This document shows, piece by piece, positions 37,092-44,030 of a DNA stretch of 64,000 nt. Every line of letters starts with the position of its first letter. Position 1 is the first letter of the stretch. This DNA is from JAEXOD01 sp963663265 (GTDB lineage Bacteria > Bacteroidota > Ignavibacteria > Ignavibacteriales > Melioribacteraceae), in NCBI GenBank assembly GCA_963663265.2, contig CAXXXM010000001.1:186001-250000 (forward strand), given 5' to 3'. The notes below the pieces were generated by a model, which had not been told where the DNA came from, did no database searches, and worked only from the letters and a program-made list of their open reading frames with translations. The translations under genes were made by a program, and so were the position numbers.

Positions 37092-37321
37092 TGGAAAAGT
37101 CAAAAGTAAAAACATTTGAGGATATGCTTAAAAGACTTCAAAAAATATCAGAAGCCTTAGATAGCAATGAAGCTGGGTTGGAAGAATCAATAAAGCTATA
37201 TGAAGAAGGTATAGAAATTACTAAATCATGTTATAAAAAGCTGAATGAAGCAGAATTAAAAGTTACAGAGCTTAGAGGTGATTTAGAAAAAACAATTAAT
37301 ATTGATGTTCAACAAGATTAA
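37091..37321 (+). CDS. xseB: Exodeoxyribonuclease VII small subunit
   Basis: 76 residues, standard XseB. FEDMLKRLQKISEALDSNEAGLEESIKLYEEG is the family core (shown in parts: the LEESIKLYEEGIE helix binds XseA). Its ATG shares the last base of the xseA stop (TAATG), so translation is coupled. Several copies bind one XseA. Confidence 0.93.
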   Translation: MEKSKVKTFEDMLKRLQKISEALDSNEAGLEESIKLYEEGIEITKSCYKKLNEAELKVTELRGDLEKTINIDVQQD

Positions 37322-37334
37322 GACATACGACAAA

Positions 37335-39248
37335 ATGGAAAACAATTCAAAATATAAAATTTTATCATTAGTTGACTCTCCGGCAGATATAAAAAATTTG
37401 TCAGTACATGATCTTAAAGTACTATGTAGTGATATTCGTGAATTTATGGTTGATACGATTTCGCAGATAGGGGGTCATTTTGGAGGTGGTTTAGGCACAG
37501 TAGAATTAACTGTTGCATTAAACAAAGTTTTTAATACTCCTAACGATAGTGTTGTTTGGGATACAGGTCATCAGGCATACCCTCATAAAATTATTACAGG
37601 AAGGAAAGATAAGCTAATCACTATTCGTAAATTACACGGAATAAGCGGCTTTTTAAAGAGAAGTGAAAGTGAATACGATGCATTTGGTGCCGGTCATGCT
37701 TCAACTTCAATATCTGCTGCCTTAGGCATATCCATAGCAAATAGACTAAACAAGTTGCCTAATAAAGCAATAGCAGTAATTGGTGATGGTGCAATGACTG
37801 GTGGAATGGCTTATGAAGCAATGAACAACTCAGGTGTACTTAAAAGTGATTTAATTGTTGTATTAAATGATAACCAGATGTCTATTGCCCCAAATGTATG
37901 GCAGATATCAAACTATTTTACGGAAATGATTTCTCATCCCGAGTATAATAGATTTAAAGGTGCAGTTTGGGAATTGACCGGAAAATTAGACAATTTTGGA
38001 GATAGACTCCGTAGAGTTGCAGCAAGATTAGAGTCGGGTATTAAAGCTATTATTACTCCGGGAATGTTGTTTGAAGCTTTAGGATTTAGGTATTTTGGTC
38101 CCGTTAATGGGCATAATATTTCTCAGTTAATAAAAATATTTGAACAAGTCAAAGAGTTTCGTGGTCCCATTTTAGTTCATATTTTAACTGAAAAGGGGAA
38201 GGGATATAAACCTGCCGAAGGTGATATCCAACGTTTACATGCTGCAACACCATTTGATAGATTGACAGGAAAAGCGTTAAAATCCGGTTCGTCAAAACCA
38301 TCGTATACATCAATATTTGGAAAAGCATTAGTAGATATTGTTAAGGAGAATAAAAAAGTTGTAGGTGTAACTGCTGCAATGCCTGATGGTACCGGTTTAG
38401 ATTTCTTGCACAAAGAATTTCCTAATAATTATTTTGATGTTGGTATTGCAGAAGAACATGCAGTTACTTTTGCTGCCGGAATGGCAACAAAAGGGATTAT
38501 TCCGGTTGTCGCAATATATTCTACATTTATGCAGAGAGCTTTTGACCAAATAATTCATGATATAAGTTTACAACATTTACATGTTGTGCTGGTTATGGAT
38601 AGAGCGGGACTTGTGGGTGCTGATGGTCCTACTCATCACGGTGTGTTTGATATATCGTTTTTGAGAATGGTACCGGGTATTGTAATTATGGCACCAAAAG
38701 ATGAAGCTGAATTAAGAAATATGCTTTATACTGCCGTTGAGTATAAACAAGGTCCGGTTGCCTTAAGATATCCTCGCGGGAGTGCATTGGGTGTTGAAAT
38801 TAAAGATACTTTTGAAAAGTACGAGATAGGGAAAGCAGAAGTACTTTCTGAAGGTGATGATGTAATTCTTTTAGCATTAGGAGTAATGGTTGATTATTCA
38901 ATAAAAGCAGCAGAGCTTTTGAATGAATTAAAAATTAGTACCGGTGTGGTTAACATGCGTTTTGCTAAACCATTGGATACGGATTTAATTGAATCAATTG
39001 CAAAAACCGGTAAAAAGATTGTAACCTTAGAAGAAAATGCTTTGGCCGGCGGTTTTGGAAGCAGCATTGTTGAGTATTTAGTTGATAATAATTATAAAAA
39101 TGATATTTTGAGAATCGGACTACCGGATAATTTTGTTGACCATGGAACTCAGCAGGAATTACATAACATTTTACAGATAGATACAGCAGGGATTGTTGAA
39201 AAGGTATTAAAATTTGTTCAAAAAGAGCATAATTCTGTATTAGTATAA
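37335..39248 (+). CDS. dxs: 1-deoxy-D-xylulose-5-phosphate synthase
   Basis: About 637 residues. First enzyme of the MEP isoprenoid pathway, joining pyruvate and glyceraldehyde 3-phosphate with thiamine diphosphate. Motifs: GGHFGGGLGTVELTVAL, VWDTGHQAYPHKI, GHASTSISAALG, the ThDP/Mg site GDGAMTGGMAYEAMNN, and in the transketolase-like half VGIAEEHAVTFAAGMA and RAGLVGADGPTHHG. I use ATG 37335, since the longer start at 37302 overlaps xseB and adds residues without family support. xseA-xseB-dxs is a common bacterial order. Confidence 0.95.
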   Translation: MENNSKYKILSLVDSPADIKNLSVHDLKVLCSDIREFMVDTISQIGGHFGGGLGTVELTVALNKVFNTPNDSVVWDTGHQAYPHKIITGRKDKLITIRKLHGISGFLKRSESEYDAFGAGHASTSISAALGISIANRLNKLPNKAIAVIGDGAMTGGMAYEAMNNSGVLKSDLIVVLNDNQMSIAPNVWQISNYFTEMISHPEYNRFKGAVWELTGKLDNFGDRLRRVAARLESGIKAIITPGMLFEALGFRYFGPVNGHNISQLIKIFEQVKEFRGPILVHILTEKGKGYKPAEGDIQRLHAATPFDRLTGKALKSGSSKPSYTSIFGKALVDIVKENKKVVGVTAAMPDGTGLDFLHKEFPNNYFDVGIAEEHAVTFAAGMATKGIIPVVAIYSTFMQRAFDQIIHDISLQHLHVVLVMDRAGLVGADGPTHHGVFDISFLRMVPGIVIMAPKDEAELRNMLYTAVEYKQGPVALRYPRGSALGVEIKDTFEKYEIGKAEVLSEGDDVILLALGVMVDYSIKAAELLNELKISTGVVNMRFAKPLDTDLIESIAKTGKKIVTLEENALAGGFGSSIVEYLVDNNYKNDILRIGLPDNFVDHGTQQELHNILQIDTAGIVEKVLKFVQKEHNSVLV

Positions 39249-39398
39249 TAAATAATGATAAATATTTCTAAAGATTTCAACTTTGTATTTTTGATTTATT
39301 TATTTTTGCACTATTTTAGTTATGTATGATTATTATGTGATTGTTGAATAATAACCAGTAATTAGTCGTAATTTTTTTATAAATAATTAATACAAAGT

Positions 39399-40088
39399 AT
39401 GAAAACAAAAGTACTTATTGTAGATGATGAAAAAGATATAATTGAAATTCTTCAATACAATCTTGAAAATGAAGGATTTGAGGTTATTACTGCCTACGAT
39501 GGTGTAGAAGCTGTTTCAAAACTAAGTACACATCCCGATTTAATTATCCTTGATATAATGATGCCAAAAATGGATGGATTCCAAACTTGCAAACAGATAA
39601 GAGAGACAAAAGGTTTTGAATCGATTCCCGTAATTTTCCTGACAGCTAAATCAAGCGAACTTGATGAGATTAAGGGATTGAACCTTGGTGCAGACGATTA
39701 CATTCAAAAACCCATTTCTCCTAAATTGTTGATTGCACGAATTAATTCCAACCTGCGGAAAGGAGAAATTAGTAAGGCTGTTAACACTAATTCTTTTATA
39801 AATATTGGACCTATTGAAATAGATAGAGAAAAGTATACTATTTTGGTTGATAAAAAGAATATAGTCTTTCCAAAAAAAGAATTTGAAATTTTATCTTATC
39901 TTGCAGTTAACCCGGGTAAAGTATTCCCACGTGAACAAATCCTATCTGATGTTTGGGGAGATGATATTTACGTTGTTGAAAGAACAATTGATGTTCATGT
40001 TAGGAAAATTAGAGAAAAGCTTGGCGAATACGCTGATTTAATTGAAACTGTAAAAGGTGTTGGATATAGATTCAAGAATTTTGAGTAA
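39399..40088 (+). CDS. PhoB-like response regulator (OmpR family)
   Basis: 229 residues. Receiver domain with acidic pocket VDDEKD and phospho-acceptor D52 in LIILDIMMPKMDG, the conserved LTAKSSE threonine and KP lysine in YIQKPIS; then a winged-helix domain with FPKKEFEILSYLAVNPGKVFPREQIL and VERTIDVHVRKIREKLG. The layout and the partner gene match PhoB/PhoP phosphate regulators, though other OmpR members look alike. It overlaps the histidine kinase gene by about 30 bases at its end. A Pho-box-like array lies 9 kb away at 49347. Confidence 0.88.
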   Translation: MKTKVLIVDDEKDIIEILQYNLENEGFEVITAYDGVEAVSKLSTHPDLIILDIMMPKMDGFQTCKQIRETKGFESIPVIFLTAKSSELDEIKGLNLGADDYIQKPISPKLLIARINSNLRKGEISKAVNTNSFINIGPIEIDREKYTILVDKKNIVFPKKEFEILSYLAVNPGKVFPREQILSDVWGDDIYVVERTIDVHVRKIREKLGEYADLIETVKGVGYRFKNFE

Positions 40089-41109
40089 CTTTAAAGAGAA
40101 TCTATCATTTTCGAAAATTTATAGAAAAGAGATTTTACTTTTAAGTTTAGTAATTTATGTTTTAATTTTAATTTTCTTTACCATATCATTTGGTAAAGCC
40201 CTCCTTCTCATTCCTATTTTTTTAATTATTGATTTGTTGACGTTAAGTTCAATAGGCAGTATTAGACACAGAGAACTTAATGTAATTAAAAATATCATTT
40301 ATAGAATTAGAGAGAACGAATATACCTCGCCCGATGAAATTAACTTGGGCAAACAACTAATTGAGTTGGAAGGAGAAATTAAATCGATGTTCTTGCGAAC
40401 TCAGAATGATATTCAAAACTTAAAAAAATTAGAGCAAGTAAGAACGGAATTTTTAGGAAATGTATCGCATGAACTTAGAACACCAATATTTGCTATACAA
40501 GGATTTATTGAAACGCTTTTAAATGGAGCAATAAATGATAGTAGAGTAAATAAAAGCTTTTTAGAAAAAGCTAATGTGCATACTCAAAATTTAAATAATC
40601 TGCTAAATGATTTAATTGATATTTCAATGATTGAATCCGGTCAAATGAAAATGAGTTTTAGATATTTTAATATATTAGAATATCTTGAGCAGTTAATAAG
40701 CGAGTTTATTCCTTTAGCTGAAGAAAAGGGACTTGAATTAAAACTCCTTCCAATTAAACCTAATTTGCAGTTGTTTGGAGATAAGAATAGATTAAAACAA
40801 GTTTTAGTAAATCTAATTCAAAATGCTGTTAAATATACTGAAAAAGGAAGAGTTGAAATTGTTGTTGATGAAGAAGGGAAATATGGCAAAATAACAGTAC
40901 GCGATACGGGCTTGGGGATACCTGAAGCAGATATTGATAGAATTTTTGAACGGTTTTACAGAGTTGATAAAGGTAGGAGCAGAGAAGTTGGAGGAACAGG
41001 ATTAGGTTTGGCAATTGTAAAACATATATTAGAGGCTCACAATTCAAAGATAGAAGTTAAAAGTATCTTTGGTTTGGGGAGCGAATTTTCATTTAAATTA
41101 AAAAAATAA
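40057..41109 (+). CDS. PhoR-like membrane sensor histidine kinase
   Basis: About 350 residues. Two membrane helices close together (~27-62, VIYVLILIFFTISFG and LLLIPIFLIIDLLTL) with almost no periplasmic loop, a short linker without an evident PAS domain, then HisKA with FLGNVSHELRTPIF (H138) and HATPase with LVNLIQNAVKYT, DTGLGIPE and GTGLGLAIVKH. The missing outer sensing domain is as in PhoR, which senses through the transporter complex. The start is uncertain: GTG 40057, TTG 40060 or TTG 40081 are all possible and none has a good ribosome site; all overlap the regulator gene. Confidence 0.88.
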   Translation: MLDIDSRILSNFKENLSFSKIYRKEILLLSLVIYVLILIFFTISFGKALLLIPIFLIIDLLTLSSIGSIRHRELNVIKNIIYRIRENEYTSPDEINLGKQLIELEGEIKSMFLRTQNDIQNLKKLEQVRTEFLGNVSHELRTPIFAIQGFIETLLNGAINDSRVNKSFLEKANVHTQNLNNLLNDLIDISMIESGQMKMSFRYFNILEYLEQLISEFIPLAEEKGLELKLLPIKPNLQLFGDKNRLKQVLVNLIQNAVKYTEKGRVEIVVDEEGKYGKITVRDTGLGIPEADIDRIFERFYRVDKGRSREVGGTGLGLAIVKHILEAHNSKIEVKSIFGLGSEFSFKLKK

Positions 41110-41140
41110 TATAAAAATAAATTTTAGAATGATAAAAAGG

Positions 41141-41169
41141 TTGACTTATTAAAAATAATTTGATAAATT
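41141..41169 (+). promoter_or_regulatory. Sigma-70-type promoter of rplU-rpmA
   Basis: TTGACT (41141-41146), a 17-base spacer and TAAATT (41164-41169), placing the transcript start about 30 bases before the rplU ATG. GGAGG at 41194-41198 is the ribosome site. Confidence 0.7.
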
Positions 41170-41203
41170 TACTGTTCTTATTTAAGTCTTGTTGGAGGAA
41201 TAG

Positions 41204-41512
41204 ATGTTTGCAGTAGTTGATATTGCAGGACAACAATTAAAAGTTGAAGAAAACAAAAAGTATTATGTTCGCAGATTACAGAATGAACCAAATACTGATG
41301 TAGTTTTTGATAAAGTATTACTTATATCAGATGGTGATGATACAAAAGTTGGTGCCCCAACAGTAAGCGGTGCAAAAGTATCAGCAAAAGTTCTTGATCA
41401 TTTAAAAGACGATAAAGTAATTGTTTTCAAGAAAAAAAGAAGAAAATCTTATAGAGTTAAAAATGGTCATAGAGACTTTTTGACTCAGATTGAAGTAACT
41501 AAGATTGGATAA
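41204..41512 (+). CDS. rplU: 50S ribosomal protein bL21
   Basis: 102 residues. Starts with MFAVVDIAGQQLKVEENKKYYV, as expected for bL21 (given here in full because it is the family signature region is unnecessary: the key parts are AGQQ and KVEE), and ends with KKKRRKSYRVKNGHRD plus the TQIEVTKI tail. Binds 23S rRNA early in assembly. Partnered with rpmA 16 bases downstream, the universal order. Own promoter at 41141. Confidence 0.96.
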   Translation: MFAVVDIAGQQLKVEENKKYYVRRLQNEPNTDVVFDKVLLISDGDDTKVGAPTVSGAKVSAKVLDHLKDDKVIVFKKKRRKSYRVKNGHRDFLTQIEVTKIG

Positions 41513-41527
41513 TTTTCGGAGGAATTA

Positions 41528-41785
41528 ATGGCTCATAAAAAAGGTCAAGGATCGTCACGAAACGGACGTGATAGTAATCCGCAATATTTAGGTGTTAAAC
41601 GTTACGGTGGTGAAAACGTTTCTGCTGGATCAATTTTAGTTCGTCAAAAAGGAACTAAATTCCATCCAGGACAAAATGTTTCTAAAGGTAAAGATGACAC
41701 TTTATTTGCTCTGGTTGATGGCATAGTTAAGTTTGAATATAAGAAAAATGATAGAAAATTTATCAGCATTTATCCTGCTCAATAA
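41528..41785 (+). CDS. rpmA: 50S ribosomal protein bL27
   Basis: 85 residues. The N-terminus AHKKGQGSSRNGRDSNPQ is typical; the flexible tail reaches the peptidyl-transferase centre. There is no Firmicutes-type N-terminal cleavage extension, as expected for a Gram-negative lineage. RQKGTKFHPGQNV and FEYKKNDRKFISIYP complete the family pattern. A GGAGG-type ribosome site precedes the ATG and a rho-independent hairpin follows 24 bases after the stop. Confidence 0.96.
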   Translation: MAHKKGQGSSRNGRDSNPQYLGVKRYGGENVSAGSILVRQKGTKFHPGQNVSKGKDDTLFALVDGIVKFEYKKNDRKFISIYPAQ

Positions 41786-41808
41786 ATTTTTAAAAAGTTT
41801 TCTTTTTG

Positions 41809-41836
41809 AAAGGGAATTTGTGTTCCCTTTTTTTAT
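41809..41836 (+). terminator. Rho-independent terminator after rpmA
   Basis: AAAGGGAA (41809-41816) pairs with TTCCCTTT (41823-41830) across a 6-base loop and runs into a T tract. Confidence 0.9.
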
Positions 41837-41912
41837 TTTAAATCTTTCTTAAATACCTTTCTGAATTAGTAAATTAATAATAGCTTTTGATAGTTGTTAA
41901 GTAGAGAAGCTG

Positions 41913-42251
41913 TGTCAAAATTTAGTAATATTCCTGAGCGGTTGTGGTCTTACCGTAACCGAATAAAATTATAGAAAAAATTGCTAAGTAACTGTGCTTA
42001 TTAAGAACTTGGGAAAGAGTTTTTCTCCTGCTACGAATCACTTAACAAGTGACAAGTGACGGGTGACGGTGTAACAAGTGACAGGTGACAAAGTAACGTG
42101 GATGTTGCAAAATTCAGCAAACCCAATCTCAGGCGTCATCGGTCGTACCGTGACGCAATAATTGTTATTTGAAATACCTTAATTTTTGCTGTTTTAATGC
42201 AAAATTTGTCCGGACCATGACCGCCTTGAATTTTATTCCTCAATTTTGCAA
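41913..42251. repeat. Three related REP-like elements in a 640-bp gene-free region
   Basis: Copy A (41913-41961, plus) and copy B (42105-42156, plus) share a head CAAAATTyAGyAA and a GC-rich hairpin centred on GGTCkTACCG; copy C is inverted (42208-42251) and shares TTGCAAAATTsAG and GGCGkTCAT. Copy A folds as CGGTT-g-TGGT / ACCG-t-AACCG, copy B as GCGTCA-t-CGGT / ACCG-TGACGC with CGT loop. Copy C keeps the head but not a clean hairpin. The region 41837-42378 has no credible gene; its other content is the heptamer array and direct repeats of GACCATGA (42213, 42259). Confidence 0.6.
42045..42094 (+). repeat. Degenerate 7-bp tandem array (ACAAGTG)
   Basis: About seven units read ACAAGTG, ACAAGTG, ACGGGTG, ACGGTGTA, ACAAGTG, ACAGGTG, ACAAAGTA in a row. 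It lies between REP-like copies A and B, in no gene. Confidence 0.7.
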
Positions 42252-42378
42252 CGCATACGACCATGATACCAAATAACTTGATTCTCGAGCTATGAAATAC
42301 CCTTGAGATGAGAAGTATGGATTAATTAATAGTAACAGGAATAATGGTGTTTTTTGAAAAAATCTTTTTTGTTTTTAA

Positions 42379-42410
42379 AAAAAGGCTGTTATACAACAGC
42401 CTTTTTAGCA
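42379..42410 (-). terminator. Terminator of the DUF6249-like gene (bidirectional)
   Basis: AAAAAGGCTGTT and AACAGCCTTTTT pair across a 4-base loop (42379-42406). A/T runs flank both sides, so it can stop transcription from either direction; the nearest gene is the minus-strand one ending at 42428. Confidence 0.85.
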
Positions 42411-42427
42411 TGTATTTTACAATAGTC

Positions 42428-42772
42428 TTATTTAGTTCTGCTTTGCTCGGTAATCTTTTTATCAATAAAAAAAGCAATTACAAAGCCAATACCGGTTATT
42501 ACAAATAAAAAGAAAGGTACTGCTGCATCATAATTTGTAAATTCTTCTACATGAATTCCAACACCTAAACCAATACCGAAGAATATTGATAAAATTCCAG
42601 TAATAAGCAGTAAATTTTTGCTTGGTTTCATTTTTAATAAAAGTAACATTTCTTCGGCTTTAAAGCCTTTATCTATCATAATTTGTTTTTCTTTAAATCT
42701 AAAATACAACCAAGAAATGATTACTAAGCCAATAACCAAGAAAAATATTATGGGTACTAATATACCTTCCAT
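42428..42772 (-). CDS. Small three-helix membrane protein (DUF6249-like)
   Basis: 114 residues. A first membrane helix (VPIIFFLVIGLVIISWLYF), a cytoplasmic stretch RFKEKQIMIDKGFKAEEM, then two more helices (LLLITGILSIFFGIGLGVG; AAVPFFLFVITGIGFVIAFFI). The helix-loop-helix-helix layout with a MIDKG loop resembles DUF6249 proteins that often lie beside ECF sigma factors in Bacteroidota. Start set at 42772 because GGAG sits six bases before it, itself overlapping an upstream ATG at 42784. Divergent from the sigma factor gene and preceded by a matching ECF-type promoter, so probably part of the same regulon. Function unknown. Confidence 0.7.
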   Translation of the reverse strand: MEGILVPIIFFLVIGLVIISWLYFRFKEKQIMIDKGFKAEEMLLLLKMKPSKNLLLITGILSIFFGIGLGVGIHVEEFTNYDAAVPFFLFVITGIGFVIAFFIDKKITEQSRTK

Positions 42773-42801
42773 TGTTAACTCCATGTTTGTTATTTACTTG
42801 T

Positions 42802-42830
42802 TGAGACTAAAGAAAAAATAAAAGGTTACA
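42802..42830 (-). promoter_or_regulatory. ECF-type promoter driving the DUF6249-like gene
   Basis: On the minus strand: TGTAAC (plus 42825-42830), 17-base spacer, GTCTCA (plus 42802-42807). The predicted transcript starts about 20-25 bases before the ATG at 42772. Same elements and spacing as the opposing promoter at 42854. Confidence 0.65.
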
Positions 42831-42853
42831 AAGAAGAAAAAATTTTTGTAAAT

Positions 42854-42882
42854 TGTAACCAAACTGAATTGTGTTAGTCTAA
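42854..42882 (+). promoter_or_regulatory. ECF-type autoregulatory promoter of the sigma gene
   Basis: TGTAAC (42854-42859), 17-base spacer, GTCTAA (42877-42882). The form (AAC in -35, TCTrA-like -10) is typical of group IV sigma factors. The -10 ends 5 bases before the ATG at 42888, so the transcript would be nearly leaderless. Confidence 0.65.
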
Positions 42883-42887
42883 TAGAT

Positions 42888-43457
42888 ATGATTAAGAAAA
42901 AAGAAGATATAGAAATTATAGAATCTATCTTAAAAGGGAATTCCGAAGACTATAGACTTTTAGTGGATAGATATAAAGATAGAGCTTTTTCTATGCTAAA
43001 TCGTATGCTAAAAAACGAGTTTGAAGCAGAAGAAGTTCTACAAGATTCATTTCTTAAAGCATATAATGGATTAAAATCATTTAAAAAAGAAGCAAAATTT
43101 TCTACTTGGTTTTATAAGATTGTTTATAATACGTGTGTTAGTGTCCTTAATAGTAAAACAAAAAGAAATGAAAAAGACTTTATTTCAATTGATGAGAGTT
43201 TTGAAATTGGAATAATTGACCACCAGTTTGATTTTGAATCAATTGATAAATCTCAAATAATATATAAATATTTAGATCTTTTGCCAATTCGCTCATCATT
43301 AGTATTAATATTGTTTTATATTGATGGTCTAAAAATTAATGAAATTAGTGATGTGCTAAATTTGAGTGTCTCAAATGTAAAGATTATTTTACATCGAGCC
43401 CGAAATGAATTAAAAGAAATAATGATTAAAAATAATTTTGCTAAGGAGCCAGCATGA
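42888..43457 (+). CDS. ECF (group IV) RNA polymerase sigma factor
   Basis: 189 residues. Region 2 is seen in YRLLVDRYKDRAFSMLNRML, EAEEVLQDSFLKAYNGL and FSTWFYKIVYNTC; region 4 in LPIRSSLVLILFYIDGLKINEIS and LNLSVSNVKIILHRARNELKE. No region 1 or 3. It should direct RNA polymerase to stress or envelope genes and is likely held by the protein encoded next, whose ATG overlaps its stop by 4 bases. The promoter at 42854 implies autoregulation. The signal is not known. Confidence 0.92.
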   Translation: MIKKKEDIEIIESILKGNSEDYRLLVDRYKDRAFSMLNRMLKNEFEAEEVLQDSFLKAYNGLKSFKKEAKFSTWFYKIVYNTCVSVLNSKTKRNEKDFISIDESFEIGIIDHQFDFESIDKSQIIYKYLDLLPIRSSLVLILFYIDGLKINEISDVLNLSVSNVKIILHRARNELKEIMIKNNFAKEPA

Positions 43458-43957
43458 TAGATTCTAATGAATTGCTTAATAAATATTTTGATGGCGAAAT
43501 ATCGAACGATGAGTTGAAAGAGTTAAATTTGTATCTTTCAAATTCACCAGAACAAGAGATTGAATTTAGGAAAATTAAAGAAGCTATAAGTTTATTTTCT
43601 AATTATAAATATGAAAATACCTCCGGTGATTTTACCAATAAAATGATGACAAAGATAATAATTCCAAATAAGAAAACGGTAGATAAGTTTTATTTTGCAC
43701 TAATATCTATAATTGTTTTATTGATAATTACTGTTGTTATATTTTATTACAATGCTACAAATAGTGTAAATATCAACGAAATAAGTGCCTTTGACAATAT
43801 GGTAAAAGGGTATAATAATATTTCAAAATTTATTCAACACAAAAACATTTTAACCGTATTATCATTCCTTCCAATTTCCATTTTGTTGTTTATATATTTT
43901 ATGCAATCAAATTATAAGAAGTTTAAGAAGAATGTAGAATCGTATTCATTACATTAA
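43454..43957 (+). CDS. Putative membrane anti-sigma factor
   Basis: 167 residues. The N-terminal ~50 residues (NELLNKYFDGEISNDELKELNLYL) look like an anti-sigma domain of the zinc-less ZAS-like group; the HxxxCxxC motif of zinc-binding members is absent. Two membrane helices follow (FYFALISIIVLLIITVVIFYY; ILTVLSFLPISILLFIYF), leaving a short loop of about 40 residues outside. Overlap with the sigma gene supports a sigma/anti-sigma pair. Ends at a strong bidirectional terminator. Confidence 0.78.
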   Translation: MIDSNELLNKYFDGEISNDELKELNLYLSNSPEQEIEFRKIKEAISLFSNYKYENTSGDFTNKMMTKIIIPNKKTVDKFYFALISIIVLLIITVVIFYYNATNSVNINEISAFDNMVKGYNNISKFIQHKNILTVLSFLPISILLFIYFMQSNYKKFKKNVESYSLH

Positions 43958-43977
43958 GTAAAAAAAAGATTTAAAAT

Positions 43978-44010
43978 AAAAAAGGCGGCAAATATTTGCC
44001 GCCTTTTTTT
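43978..44010. terminator. Bidirectional terminator between anti-sigma and T9SS cargo genes
   Basis: A perfect palindrome AAAGGCGGCAAAT / ATTTGCCGCCTTT flanked by A and T runs, positioned between converging genes ending at 43957 and 44031. Confidence 0.92.
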
Positions 44011-44030
44011 ATCAATTCAATTCGATAAAA

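Noticed and set aside
39249..39398. TTAACA array before the PhoB-like gene
   Set aside because: The gap is AT-rich, but no regular 11-bp repeat is present, so autoregulation is not supported by sequence.
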